From NCBI RefSeq assembly GCF_002140975.2, contig NZ_CP147247.1, positions 2,667,001 through 2,731,000 on the forward strand: a stretch of DNA of 64,000 nucleotides, read 5' to 3'. The notes beneath the pieces are model-generated. The model ran no database searches. It was not told where the DNA came from and saw only the letters and a list, made by a program, of their open reading frames with translations. The DNA comes from Enterococcus sp. 9E7_DIV0242 (GTDB lineage Bacteria > Bacillota > Bacilli > Lactobacillales > Enterococcaceae). A program made the translations under genes and the position numbers. Shown piece by piece: positions 55,789 through 64,000 of the stretch; the stretch's first letter is position 1, and every line of letters begins with the position of its first letter.

Positions 55789-56313
55789 ATGGATAAAAAA
55801 GCAACGGGTTTTGACTGGGGTTCGTTATTATTAGGGATTTTGTTTGTTATCGTTTCATTGATGTCTTTTCAAGACCCAACGGGAAATTTACTGGCGATCG
55901 TCATGATTTTCGCTATATTTGCCATTATAAAGGGTGTATTTGAAATTTTTGTCCGGAATCGCTTGAAGGAATTGACAGGGTATAAGACTTACATGCCTCT
56001 GATCTTAGGTGTTATCGACATTATTCTGGGGATTTATCTTCTTTTTAATCTGCAAATAGGAATTGCTGTGTTACCTTATGTCTTTGCACTATGGTTCATT
56101 CTGGATTCCTTCTTCAATTTGTTCACATTGGACTTGGCAAAAGCTTTCCACACTGGGTACTATTGGTTGAGCTTGATCGTAGATATTTTGGGGATCATTT
56201 TGGGTGTTATGCTCTTGTTTAACCCACTATCTTCTGCGCTAACATTGAGTTTTCTGGTAGGTTTTTATTTTATGATGTTTGGAATCACGTATATCGTTTA
56301 TGCGTTTCATTGA
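55789..56313 (+). CDS. HdeD/DUF308 family membrane protein
   Basis: 174 residues from ATG 55789 (GTG four codons earlier is next to the ribosome site AGAGGTG). Six hydrophobic helices in pairs with LGILFVIVSLMSFQDP and LGVIDIILGIYLLFNL motifs of the HdeD/DUF308 family. In E. coli HdeD is linked to acid resistance; function here is unknown. Confidence 0.8.
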   Translation: MDKKATGFDWGSLLLGILFVIVSLMSFQDPTGNLLAIVMIFAIFAIIKGVFEIFVRNRLKELTGYKTYMPLILGVIDIILGIYLLFNLQIGIAVLPYVFALWFILDSFFNLFTLDLAKAFHTGYYWLSLIVDILGIILGVMLLFNPLSSALTLSFLVGFYFMMFGITYIVYAFH

Positions 56314-56355
56314 AAAACGAGACAATGAATAAGCACTTTTACTTTCAAGTAAACC

Positions 56356-56394
56356 AAAAGCTTCACTCCGCGTTGATCGTGGAGTGAAGCTTTT
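56356..56394. terminator. terminator after the HdeD-like gene
   Basis: Perfect 14-bp stem AAAAGCTTCACTCC and complement. Confidence 0.9.
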
Positions 56395-56477
56395 ATGTAT
56401 TAGGAGGTTGGGAGTAAGGAAAGTAGCGCCTCCTTTATTTATATAAAGTCTTGTTAATTGACGGATTTTTTAGGTCC

Positions 56478-56675
56478 TTAGTAATATCTACGACATTTCT
56501 TTTGAGGGCTTGAAATCAGGTGCACTAACCATACAGCTATAGCTAAAGGAATGACGATCTTCAATGCTAACCATAAAAGTGTTCCCACAACACTTACGAT
56601 CATGCTGATAGCGATACTTCCAATAATAAAGAGTCCAATCAATTTCAATACGTTTCCTACCAAGTTGTTATTCAT
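56478..56675 (-). CDS. small membrane protein, 65 residues
   Basis: Two hydrophobic helices (about 8-32 and 34-53) and a basic tail KKCRRYY. GGAGA 8 nt before the ATG. No known domain. Divergent from the TMEM175-like gene. Probably real because of length, ribosome site and membrane character; function unknown. Confidence 0.6.
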   Translation of the reverse strand: MNNNLVGNVLKLIGLFIIGSIAISMIVSVVGTLLWLALKIVIPLAIAVWLVHLISSPQKKCRRYY

Positions 56676-56838
56676 TTTATATTCTCCGTTCTCTGTTTGT
56701 TTTCTATATTAAGAGTATAGCAAGGCATAAAAAAACAGACATCGACCTCAAGACCGATTTGTTCTCCATCTTTAGATGGGCATATTAATTGTTTTTATGA
56801 CTAAAGGCAGTAAAATGAGAAGGAATGGGGTGTGGAAT

Positions 56839-57417
56839 ATGTCGAAAACAAGGATAGAGGCATTCACAGATGCAGTAATAGCGATCATCATGACGATTCT
56901 GGTATTAGAGCTGTTACCGCCAAAAACGGACAATTGGCAAGCGTTATTTGATATTGGGCACAAAATTTTTATTTATATCATTAGCTTTATCATGCTGGCG
57001 ATTTACTGGAACAATCATCACCATATGTTCCAATTAGTACATAAAATTAATGGTCGGGTGTTGTGGGCAAACAACTTTTTCATTTTTACTCTGACACTCA
57101 TACCATTTGCCACAGCTTGGGTAGGAGATTTCTTGGACAGTCTCGTGCCGGAGCTTTTGTATGGAGTGGTCATTTTATTGGCAGATGTAGCTTACTATAT
57201 TTTGATGAAGGAATTGATTCGTGCAGAAAAAAACAATTCTAAATTGCGCGTTATTCTAGATAAATATTATAAAATGTATCTATCCATCGGACTTAATCTT
57301 TTGGGGCTGTTGTTAGGTTGGTTGATCCATCCTTATTTTGTCTTGATTGTTAATATCGGCATTTTAATCATGTGGTTCGTTCCTGAGAAAAGAATCGAAC
57401 AAGAATATAAAAAGTAG
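56839..57417 (+). CDS. TMEM175/DUF1211 family membrane protein
   Basis: 192 residues from ATG 56839 (longer frame from 56776 lacks a ribosome site). The RIEAFTDAVIAIIMTILVLEL motif matches the pore-lining first helix (RxxxFTD) of bacterial TMEM175 potassium channels. Six membrane segments. Bacterial members are tetrameric K+ leak channels. Channel function here is inferred from family. Confidence 0.82.
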   Translation: MSKTRIEAFTDAVIAIIMTILVLELLPPKTDNWQALFDIGHKIFIYIISFIMLAIYWNNHHHMFQLVHKINGRVLWANNFFIFTLTLIPFATAWVGDFLDSLVPELLYGVVILLADVAYYILMKELIRAEKNNSKLRVILDKYYKMYLSIGLNLLGLLLGWLIHPYFVLIVNIGILIMWFVPEKRIEQEYKK

Positions 57418-57470
57418 GAGAAACACAGTTGCCATCAGAAATGGTAAATGTTGCTCTTATTGAAAAAATT

Positions 57471-57517
57471 GAAGGACACGAAAGTAGTGAACTATTTTCG
57501 TGTCCTTCAGTTTTTTT
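57471..57517 (+). terminator. terminator after the TMEM175-like gene
   Basis: GAAGGACACGAAA and TTTCGTGTCCTTC stem extended by TAGT/ACTA, then seven T. Confidence 0.92.
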
Positions 57518-57846
57518 ATTGAGGTATATTTCTGAAAATTTCAAGTATGTGAAAAGGCAGTGCCCTATTTTTACAGCAAGCTGTTGTTGAGTTGGCGGTA
57601 CAAATAATATAAAATAGGATGTATATACTATTCTGGCCTAAACAGAATAATATATGTAGCATTTTTTAAATAAGCAGATTCTCAAATTTTTCTAGAACTT
57701 TACTATTTTATGAAAAGAATCCTATTTTTTTTGGTGTAAAATGAATAGTGGGAAATAATGCAGAAATACAGTACATAGAATGAATTCACTACCTAGATTA
57801 GGTAAAACAATAGACAGAGTAGATATGAAGGGATTACTAATCGATT
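57518..57846. other. AT-rich intergenic region before the coiled-coil gene
   Basis: No gene. A short hairpin ACCTAGATTAGGT lies at 57791-57803. The coiled-coil gene has only a weak, distant ribosome site (GAAGGGA, 13 nt from the ATG). Confidence 0.4.
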
Positions 57847-60114
57847 ATGGAGAAATTAAGTAAGCAATCATTGGGGAGTAAGAAAATCTTTTTAAGAAAA
57901 GAAATAGAGCAGGAACGTTTAGGCGAAGAGATTTATGTAGAAGATATTCTATGCCAGTATTCTGTCTATTTGGTAAGGAAATTTGAAGAAAAAGAAGATT
58001 ACCTGGAATTGTCACAGATGGAATTGCTGCTGACGGATCTACCGGAGCGATTTAATAAGGCTTTTACAGATGTTGTTGTCAAAAATTTATATGTTCGTAC
58101 AACAGTCAAGGCTGTTTATGTTACTTTACTACTTGCTTTGCCTCAGCCGTTGAGTAAATTCCAAATTACTGAGCTGAAGGATTGGATGGGAACCTTAACG
58201 GTGTCACCTCTAGCCTTGGAGCATACATCAAATTTTACAAGTACTGGAAGTCAAGAGAATGTGATGGTGCGTGAATGGCAGGAGACGAATAGTGAAGTGC
58301 TGTTGCTGACAGAAATGATGAATCAGTTCAATGAAAGTCTGACAGAGATTTATACTGAGCTGCAGGTAATGAAGAATCAGAAGACACCGCCTAAAATGCG
58401 TGTCGTTAAAAGCGAAGCAGCTGTCAAGACGGTCAAAGAAAAAGAGAATGAAAATAGTAAGCGACTAGATGAAGCGATTGCTAAGGTAGATAAGATGAAC
58501 GAAGCCTTTGAAGCCTTCCAAAAACAGATTGTGACACAGGTTGAAGAGCTTCAAAAGGTCGAAGTTAAGCCTGTAGAAACGAAGACGCCTCCGAAATTCA
58601 AGATATTTTTTGATGGGCAGAGAAAAGAAGGAACAAAGCTTGAACAGCAGTTGAAGGAAGTACTTGATCGAGTGGAGACTCTGGCGGATCGAACGGATTT
58701 CTCACAAAAGGAAGTAGAGAAGCTGGGAATGAAGGTAGAGAAAGAATCACGAAGAGCCAGAGAGCTGTATAGAGCGCAGACTGAGAATGTTCAGCCAGCG
58801 AAAGAACAATCAAGGTTGGAAGAGAAAGTGGCTTTGACGAACAAAGATATCCGGACTATTTCCAGTCAGCTTAAAGAAATAAATAAAAAGCTGAGTACTG
58901 TTGAGACAAAGGTTTCAGAAGCAGAACAGTCGCCGGAAGAGATTGCTCAAATCGAGAAGGACCATGATCGATTGCATGCAACAGCTTCTGAAACGATGAA
59001 ACTGAATCAAGTAATCGATCAATTGACGGAAAGAGTTCAAAATGTACAAAGTGAATTGACGGATGTGAAACAGAACAAAAAGAAAATTCCTGTCGTGAAG
59101 CTTAAAAAAAGCGAGACGCAGAAAAAGCTAGCAGAGCAGCATCAGCAGGATCAGGAACAGTTGAAAGCTAATGCTGTGGAAATCAAGAAGCTTAGTCAAA
59201 CTGTTGGCAAGGTAGATGTTCAGCTGATACAGGCGCATCAGAAGATTGCTGAACTGGAGCAGAAAATCCGGACAAACGAACAGGTTTCAGTGAATCGAAG
59301 AAAAGAACTTGAAGCAACAATGGTTTATCAACAAGATGAGAAACCATTAGTGGCACAGAATGTTCAGATGGATAAGCAGCCGCCGATGCAGCCGCAACAG
59401 CCGGTAGGACAAGGATTTGCTCCTATCCAATCAGAAGCAAGACCGCAGTCACGACCAGAGGCAACGAATCAGGCCAATAATCAACGGCAACCTTTGGGTT
59501 CCAGAGAGTTTCCGTCGAAAGAGGACTTTTTGCAGGCATCTAGACCGATACCACGTCAGCCACAGCCAGGTCCGAGACCAAATCAACTACCACCTGCTGG
59601 TGCTGCTCCTGCTTATGAAGAACCGTCTACGGTAACCCTATCGATTGAAGAGATGCTGAATCGGGTTTCTGACCATCCTAAGCAGCAGCCTGTCATAAAT
59701 GCAGCCAAGCCATTGCAGAGTCAGAAAACACCAACATCGTTACGCCGGTTGAAAAAGCTGGAATCAGACATTACCGCTTGTTTCAAACGCGTGCAAAATG
59801 GTATTGGTAGTCGAGGCATGATTGCTAAAGAGGATGTTTATGCGAATATTCGTCAGATTGAAGTCATCCCCTATCTTTGGTCAATGATCTATACTGGGGA
59901 GCACCCACAGGATATTCAATTAAACAATGAAATCAGCTGTTTACAGCTAGTGAATGGAGTACCCGCATTTCTGCGAGAAATAGAAGAGATAGCTTCGAAG
60001 CGAAAAGTGATGGGCAAATGGATTTATGCGCCTAAAGAACTGGAGCAGAAGATGGAAGGCTACAAAATGCTGAATGAGTATTTCGAGCTCTATCTTTCCA
60101 ATACACCAAGCTGA
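57847..60114 (+). CDS. large coiled-coil protein of unknown function
   Basis: 755 residues, not recognised. Residues 1-125 form a compact helical domain; about 150-540 is charged coiled coil (LEQQLKEVLDRVETLADR, LKEINKKLSTVETKVSEAE); about 545-640 is Pro/Gln-rich and disordered; 650-755 is a second folded helical domain (LRRLKKLESDITACFKRV, VIPYLWSMIYTGEHPQD). Three short basic-hydrophobic spacers recur in the coil (PPKMRVVKSE about 186, PPKFKIFFDG about 255, IPVVKLKKSE about 415). No signal peptide or membrane helix, so cytoplasmic. A structural or scaffold role would fit. Confidence 0.7.
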   Translation: MEKLSKQSLGSKKIFLRKEIEQERLGEEIYVEDILCQYSVYLVRKFEEKEDYLELSQMELLLTDLPERFNKAFTDVVVKNLYVRTTVKAVYVTLLLALPQPLSKFQITELKDWMGTLTVSPLALEHTSNFTSTGSQENVMVREWQETNSEVLLLTEMMNQFNESLTEIYTELQVMKNQKTPPKMRVVKSEAAVKTVKEKENENSKRLDEAIAKVDKMNEAFEAFQKQIVTQVEELQKVEVKPVETKTPPKFKIFFDGQRKEGTKLEQQLKEVLDRVETLADRTDFSQKEVEKLGMKVEKESRRARELYRAQTENVQPAKEQSRLEEKVALTNKDIRTISSQLKEINKKLSTVETKVSEAEQSPEEIAQIEKDHDRLHATASETMKLNQVIDQLTERVQNVQSELTDVKQNKKKIPVVKLKKSETQKKLAEQHQQDQEQLKANAVEIKKLSQTVGKVDVQLIQAHQKIAELEQKIRTNEQVSVNRRKELEATMVYQQDEKPLVAQNVQMDKQPPMQPQQPVGQGFAPIQSEARPQSRPEATNQANNQRQPLGSREFPSKEDFLQASRPIPRQPQPGPRPNQLPPAGAAPAYEEPSTVTLSIEEMLNRVSDHPKQQPVINAAKPLQSQKTPTSLRRLKKLESDITACFKRVQNGIGSRGMIAKEDVYANIRQIEVIPYLWSMIYTGEHPQDIQLNNEISCLQLVNGVPAFLREIEEIASKRKVMGKWIYAPKELEQKMEGYKMLNEYFELYLSNTPS

Positions 60115-60137
60115 TGCTGTGATAGCTAAAATGAATC

Positions 60138-60196
60138 AAACGCACGTCTCATACGACAGAAAATTCTGTTCAATGAGACGTGCGTGTTTATTTTTG
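60138..60196. terminator. bidirectional terminator
   Basis: AACGCACGTCTCAT/ATGAGACGTGCGT arms with an inner CAGAA/TTCTG stem, between converging genes. Confidence 0.88.
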
Positions 60197-60198
60197 TG

Positions 60199-61005
60199 TT
60201 AAGTTAGCCATAAAGCGAGCCTATCCATTACGTTGATGACTTGTTTGTCCTGTGTTTCTTTCAGAAAGTCATGTGGAAGGTCATATACGGGGACGAATAA
60301 ATCCTGCGTATTTTTGCGAACCAATCGTTTGCTGTATTTGAATGGAATTTCCTGATCTGTAGTACTTGCAGTACTGAATAGAGGTGGAAATTGTTGTAAT
60401 TTTTCTCGACTTATCGTCAGTTTAGGACGGTTTTGCTCTGTTAGTCCATAGTAGTCTGCTAATTTTTGATTCTGTACAGCATAGATGTAAAGGAGGTAAC
60501 GTTGTAACAATGGATCATCCCAGACAGGGATATCCATTTCGACACTTTGAAGCTGAGCTTCTGTAACGAGGACATCAGATAGATTTCTTTTCATATTGAT
60601 GAAATCAAGGTCTGTATACCCGTAAAAGTTGATCAGCTGTTCTGGTAAAGCAGCTGTTTTTTGATCGATCAAATGACTGGTCAGAAGCATCATCAGATAG
60701 CTGCCGGCAGAACGTCCGCAAAAACTAAACGGCTGCTGTCCAATCAACTCGTGGATAGAATGGAAGCTCTGAACCACTCCAGAAGAAATTTCTGACAACG
60801 TATTGTTCGGTGCGAGGCGGTAGTCTATCGTAATCACTGAAAAGCCTTTATCTAAAAATAACTGTTTCAACTGCTTTGGCAGGTCACTTTTACTACCATA
60901 TACGAGACCACCCCCATGAAAGTAAAGCATATATTTTTTATTTGGTGTATCCGCGTGAAACCATTCGATCGTTCCACCTGTAGTAAGTTGTATTGTTTCG
61001 GACAT
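60199..61005 (-). CDS. alpha/beta-hydrolase, esterase (HSL-like)
   Basis: 268 residues. Oxyanion motif HGGG (YFHGGGLVYGSK, about 29-40), nucleophile Ser in FCGRSAGSY (about 95-103, GxSxG form), and late PHDF with the probable catalytic His. Soluble, no signal. Likely acts on short-chain esters. GGAGAG before the ATG. Its start lies 69 bp from the end of the pucR-type gene. Confidence 0.8.
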   Translation of the reverse strand: MSETIQLTTGGTIEWFHADTPNKKYMLYFHGGGLVYGSKSDLPKQLKQLFLDKGFSVITIDYRLAPNNTLSEISSGVVQSFHSIHELIGQQPFSFCGRSAGSYLMMLLTSHLIDQKTAALPEQLINFYGYTDLDFINMKRNLSDVLVTEAQLQSVEMDIPVWDDPLLQRYLLYIYAVQNQKLADYYGLTEQNRPKLTISREKLQQFPPLFSTASTTDQEIPFKYSKRLVRKNTQDLFVPVYDLPHDFLKETQDKQVINVMDRLALWLT

Positions 61006-61073
61006 AGGGACTCTCCTTTACTTTTCCTGTAAAATCATTGAGGCTGTTTTTTTAGGTATATCCTCAAATTGCC

Positions 61074-62639
61074 TCAAGATTTCTTCATTTTCAATAAATA
61101 GGTACCTATTTCGAAATTCAGAATCTGGGTGGGATTTGTCAGATCGATTTCCAAATAGTCCTCTATTTTATTTAAGCGATAACGAATCGTTTTAGAATGT
61201 AAAAATAGGGCTTCAGCTGTTTTTTTATAGTTACGATTACTTTTGAAAAAGGTATATAGGGTTTCGAAAAGATCATAATTTTCTTGACGTAAAGCCACTA
61301 ATTTGGGTGAGATCAATTTCTCGATTGCCTCTAATTGCTGCTCGTTCATGAAATAGCGAAATATCCCCAACTCAGAGACCTCTACAACCTGATCGATATA
61401 AAACTCCTGATTAAAGCGGATCGTATCCAAACATTCGATTAAAACGGTTTTCAGTTCTTCCTTTTTCTTTACCGAGCTTACTGCAAACGTCAGATTCTTA
61501 TACTCGCTAAAAGTATCTTTAAACAGCTGCATCAGCTCTCTTTTTTGAATGGACAAATCCGGCGAAGCTAGATTATAAAGCAAGACAAGATAGTTATGGT
61601 GTTCAAAGAAAATAACATGTTCCTTCAAGGTTCGCAACTTGTTTCGGATCTCTTTTTGTAATAGTCGGCTGTTCAACGTATTGGTTGAAAAAGCGATACC
61701 TTGATAATAGGGATAGGCATTCATATCTGCTTCATTTAGTAGACTGTTCAGCTCATCAAGATTCCCCGGCGTATTCTGCAGGATCGCATCAGCCAAATTA
61801 TTTAAACGCGTAAAACGATCCTTTTTGATCAGATATTCCATTTGCAGCTTTTCCTGTAGGATATCAATCGCATTTTCTATAATCATCAAATCTGTTTCCT
61901 TAAAGTCCGCATCGTTCTGGTACACCAACAAAATACATTTATCTGTGTATTGATTGAGGATTTCCGCCTTCAATGCAGTGATTTCCTGCGCATTTTTTTG
62001 AGAGAAAAGTGTAAGCAGTTCATAATGATTTTTAGTAAACTCTGTATTTTTCATGGTTGTTTGGCGTGTTACAACCATTTCTTCATTGAGTGTACCATAA
62101 GTAATGTGGATACCACGATCAGGAATTTTCAATGCACAATCTTTTTTGATCAGCAAGTGAAACTCACGCATGATTTGATCAAAGGAGGACAGGTTTCTCT
62201 CGATTTTTGTAAAGCGCTGACGAACATCATAGTAGGTCCGTAAAACATGGGATTGGTAATTGAGCATAGGTTCATAGATTGCCAGCATGATTTTTTCATA
62301 GGTCAAGTCTTGTTCGACCTTGATTAAGGGGATTTGAAAGGTAAAGCAGAGATCAATGAGCCATTCGGGAATCATTGTGATCAAGCGATCCATTTTTACG
62401 ACGAGACCACTGATCCCTATGTTGTGCATTTTTTCAAAAAAGTCTGTTAACTCTTGTTCCTCTAGATTATTGAATGCATAAAACGAGGTCAAAATCAGCT
62501 GGTTTTGCTTACTCCATTTTTCAATGTCAATGGCTTCCAGAACCATTGCCGAGTCTACTTCATTTTCTAATCCAATCTCTCCGGTCAGCAACTTACTGCT
62601 TCTAAATATTTCCAAGGACATCAGTTCCTTTATTCTCAT
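61074..62639 (-). CDS. PucR-family transcriptional regulator
   Basis: 521 residues. N-terminal PucR domain (about 1-125, MRIKELMSLEIFRSSKLLTGE start), a middle sensor-like region (130-400), and a C-terminal HTH_30 (NYKKTAEALFLHSKTIRYRLNKIEDYLEIDL, about 467-498). Divergent from fdrA with a 122-bp gap. PucR-type proteins regulate purine or allantoin catabolism, matching fdrA next door. Confidence 0.88.
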   Translation of the reverse strand: MRIKELMSLEIFRSSKLLTGEIGLENEVDSAMVLEAIDIEKWSKQNQLILTSFYAFNNLEEQELTDFFEKMHNIGISGLVVKMDRLITMIPEWLIDLCFTFQIPLIKVEQDLTYEKIMLAIYEPMLNYQSHVLRTYYDVRQRFTKIERNLSSFDQIMREFHLLIKKDCALKIPDRGIHITYGTLNEEMVVTRQTTMKNTEFTKNHYELLTLFSQKNAQEITALKAEILNQYTDKCILLVYQNDADFKETDLMIIENAIDILQEKLQMEYLIKKDRFTRLNNLADAILQNTPGNLDELNSLLNEADMNAYPYYQGIAFSTNTLNSRLLQKEIRNKLRTLKEHVIFFEHHNYLVLLYNLASPDLSIQKRELMQLFKDTFSEYKNLTFAVSSVKKKEELKTVLIECLDTIRFNQEFYIDQVVEVSELGIFRYFMNEQQLEAIEKLISPKLVALRQENYDLFETLYTFFKSNRNYKKTAEALFLHSKTIRYRLNKIEDYLEIDLTNPTQILNFEIGTYLLKMKKS

Positions 62640-62701
62640 TATATTCTCCTTTTTCCGCTTTATGGATAAAAATTATCTCTTTATTTTAGAATATCATCTA
62701 A

Positions 62702-62715
62702 TGTAAACGCAAACA
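62702..62715. promoter_or_regulatory. catabolite-responsive element (cre)
   Basis: TGTAAACGCAAACA matches the CcpA consensus TGNNARCGNWWWCA at every fixed position. Sits between the divergent pucR-type gene and fdrA, 46 bp before the fdrA start. Confidence 0.8.
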
Positions 62716-62761
62716 AGAAAATTTAAAATAAAAGTGTAATCAAAACTGGAGGAGGATAACG

Positions 62762-64000
62762 ATGTTAAAGACAGTTATTTTAAAAAATAATTATCAGGAT
62801 TCGATCAACTTGATGCTGCTAACAAATAGTATCAATGCTCTTGACGAAGTAACTATGAGTCAGATTATGATGGGGACTGATGCGAATAAGGACATTCTTC
62901 AAAATACCGAGCTTCTGACAAAAGAAGCTGCTTCTGCGTCACCGAATGATTTGATGATCGTTGTTGACAGCGAGCAAGAGGATATTATGGATTTGGTATT
63001 ACCGGCAGTTCATGCATTCCTTGATGATTTATCCGCAAAAGGCAGCAGCGAGAAGCAGACTGCTTCGACTTCATGGCAGGAAGCACTTGAGAATTTACCG
63101 GATGCTAACGTAGCTTTATTCAGTATACCAGGGGAATACGGTGCACCTGAGATGGAAAAAGCGTTACGTAATGATCTACATGTCTTTTCTTTTACGGATA
63201 ATGTAGCAATCGAAGATGAGGTTCGTTTGAAGAAGCTGGCGCACGATAGAGGCCTGCTAATGATGGGGCCAGATTGTGGAACTGGAATTATTTCCAGTAT
63301 CCCAATTGCATTCACGAATGTCATCAGTCCCGGGAACATCGGTGTTGTCGGGGCCTCCGGAACAGGAATCCAAGAAGTAACAACGATTATTGACCGTTTA
63401 GGCGGCGGTGTTGTTCATGCCATTGGTACAGGTGGACGTGATCTGAGTGATAAGGTTGGTGCTGTTACAGTTAAGGATGCTATCGTTGCTTTAGAAAATC
63501 ACGAGCCGACAGATGTGATTTGTGTGATTTCTAAGCCGCCGGCAAAAGAAGTGCGCGATGAAGTGGTGCAATTGTTGCAAAGTATCTCTAAACCAGTTGT
63601 TGCGATTTTCCTTGGTGAAAAACCGACAGAGCATGAAGGCAAAGTCTACCTTGCTCATACATTAGAGGAAACAGCAAAAATTGCCATGGCTTTAGCAAAT
63701 GAGGAAACCGTTCAAGCAAATTATCAGGAAGAAATCGTCAAACCAGATATTCCTGTCTTAACAGAAGACAAGGTTGTCAAAGGGCTATATTCAGGTGGTA
63801 CATTGGCGGCTGAAGCTGGTATGCTGATTTCAGAAGCCTTGAACTTGGAAGGGCTAATCAAAAAAGAAGGGTACATCTTGCAATCACATGGGTATGATGT
63901 CATCGATTTGGGTGATGATATTTATACGCAAGGCAAGCCGCATCCAATGATCGATCCGGATGTACGAATCAATAAAATTCACGAATATGGACAAAACCCG
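62762..64000 (+). CDS. fdrA: FdrA family acyl-CoA-synthetase-like protein (3' end outside window)
   Basis: 413 codons are visible from ATG 62762 after GGAGGAGG; the gene is cut by the window edge. CoA-binding/ATP-grasp-like fold pattern with MMGPDCGTGIISSIPIAF, GVVGASGTGIQEV and AIGTGGRDLSD as in the succinyl-CoA-synthetase alpha-like family. In E. coli fdrA (allF) and ylbE-ylbF take part in oxamate carbamoyltransferase activity at the end of allantoin breakdown; I recall this but cannot verify it here. The gene is under a cre site and beside a PucR-type regulator, so it is likely an inducible, carbon-repressed nitrogen-catabolism locus. Confidence 0.85.
   Translation, partial: MLKTVILKNNYQDSINLMLLTNSINALDEVTMSQIMMGTDANKDILQNTELLTKEAASASPNDLMIVVDSEQEDIMDLVLPAVHAFLDDLSAKGSSEKQTASTSWQEALENLPDANVALFSIPGEYGAPEMEKALRNDLHVFSFTDNVAIEDEVRLKKLAHDRGLLMMGPDCGTGIISSIPIAFTNVISPGNIGVVGASGTGIQEVTTIIDRLGGGVVHAIGTGGRDLSDKVGAVTVKDAIVALENHEPTDVICVISKPPAKEVRDEVVQLLQSISKPVVAIFLGEKPTEHEGKVYLAHTLEETAKIAMALANEETVQANYQEEIVKPDIPVLTEDKVVKGLYSGGTLAAEAGMLISEALNLEGLIKKEGYILQSHGYDVIDLGDDIYTQGKPHPMIDPDVRINKIHEYGQNP

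Overview
The window reads as the replication-origin region of a low-GC Gram-positive chromosome, almost certainly an Enterococcus. The order rpmH, oriC/dnaA, dnaN, yaaA, recF, gyrB, gyrA, rpsF-ssb-rpsR, gdpP, rplI, dnaB, purA, then a LevR-type regulator with a mannose-family PTS, is the enterococcal arrangement as I remember it from E. faecalis, and the YidC signal peptide carries a near-copy of the cCF10 pheromone. I cannot fix the species. Genes left of about 19.4 kb point mostly left and genes right of 20.0 kb mostly right, as expected on either side of oriC.

Left arm (1-19.4 kb): a DUF2798 membrane protein (cut by the edge), a 23-codon hydrophobic peptide gene with its own promoter and terminator, and a secreted leucine-rich protein. 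From 2423 to 11164 lies an 8.7-kb integrated island in the 3' end of mnmG: a tyrosine integrase next to the right junction, an excisionase-like protein, three Xre-type regulators, a sigma-like protein, lipoprotein genes and an IS21-family insertion that splits one lipoprotein gene. The displaced original C-terminal tail of mnmG can still be read at the left junction. Then mnmG, mnmE, a YbjQ-like protein, a candidate small RNA, an M19 dipeptidase, jag, yidC, rnpA and rpmH.

Origin and right arm (19.4-43.7 kb): DnaA-box clusters on both sides of dnaA with an AT-rich unwinding region before dnaN; an MFS/Rgg pair; an orphan AgrC-like kinase; a Crp-family regulator; the yaaA-recF-gyrB-gyrA block; ribosomal protein and ssb genes; gdpP, rplI, dnaB, purA and degV. 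Two perfect ParB sites (parS) and one near-match lie in the window.

Distal part (43.7-64 kb): the most unusual locus is a structured RNA at 43792-44029, with a tRNA-like fold followed by a Y-RNA-like stem, directly upstream of a Ro60-like (TROVE/DUF2828 plus vWA) gene. It looks like a Gram-positive Ro-Y RNA ribonucleoprotein module. After it come a PNPOx-like protein, an ABC-F ATPase with a degenerate second ATP site, the sigma-54-dependent mannose PTS operon with its regulator, DUF956, membrane proteins, a 755-residue coiled-coil protein of unknown function, an esterase, a PucR-family regulator, and the start of fdrA behind a catabolite-repression site.
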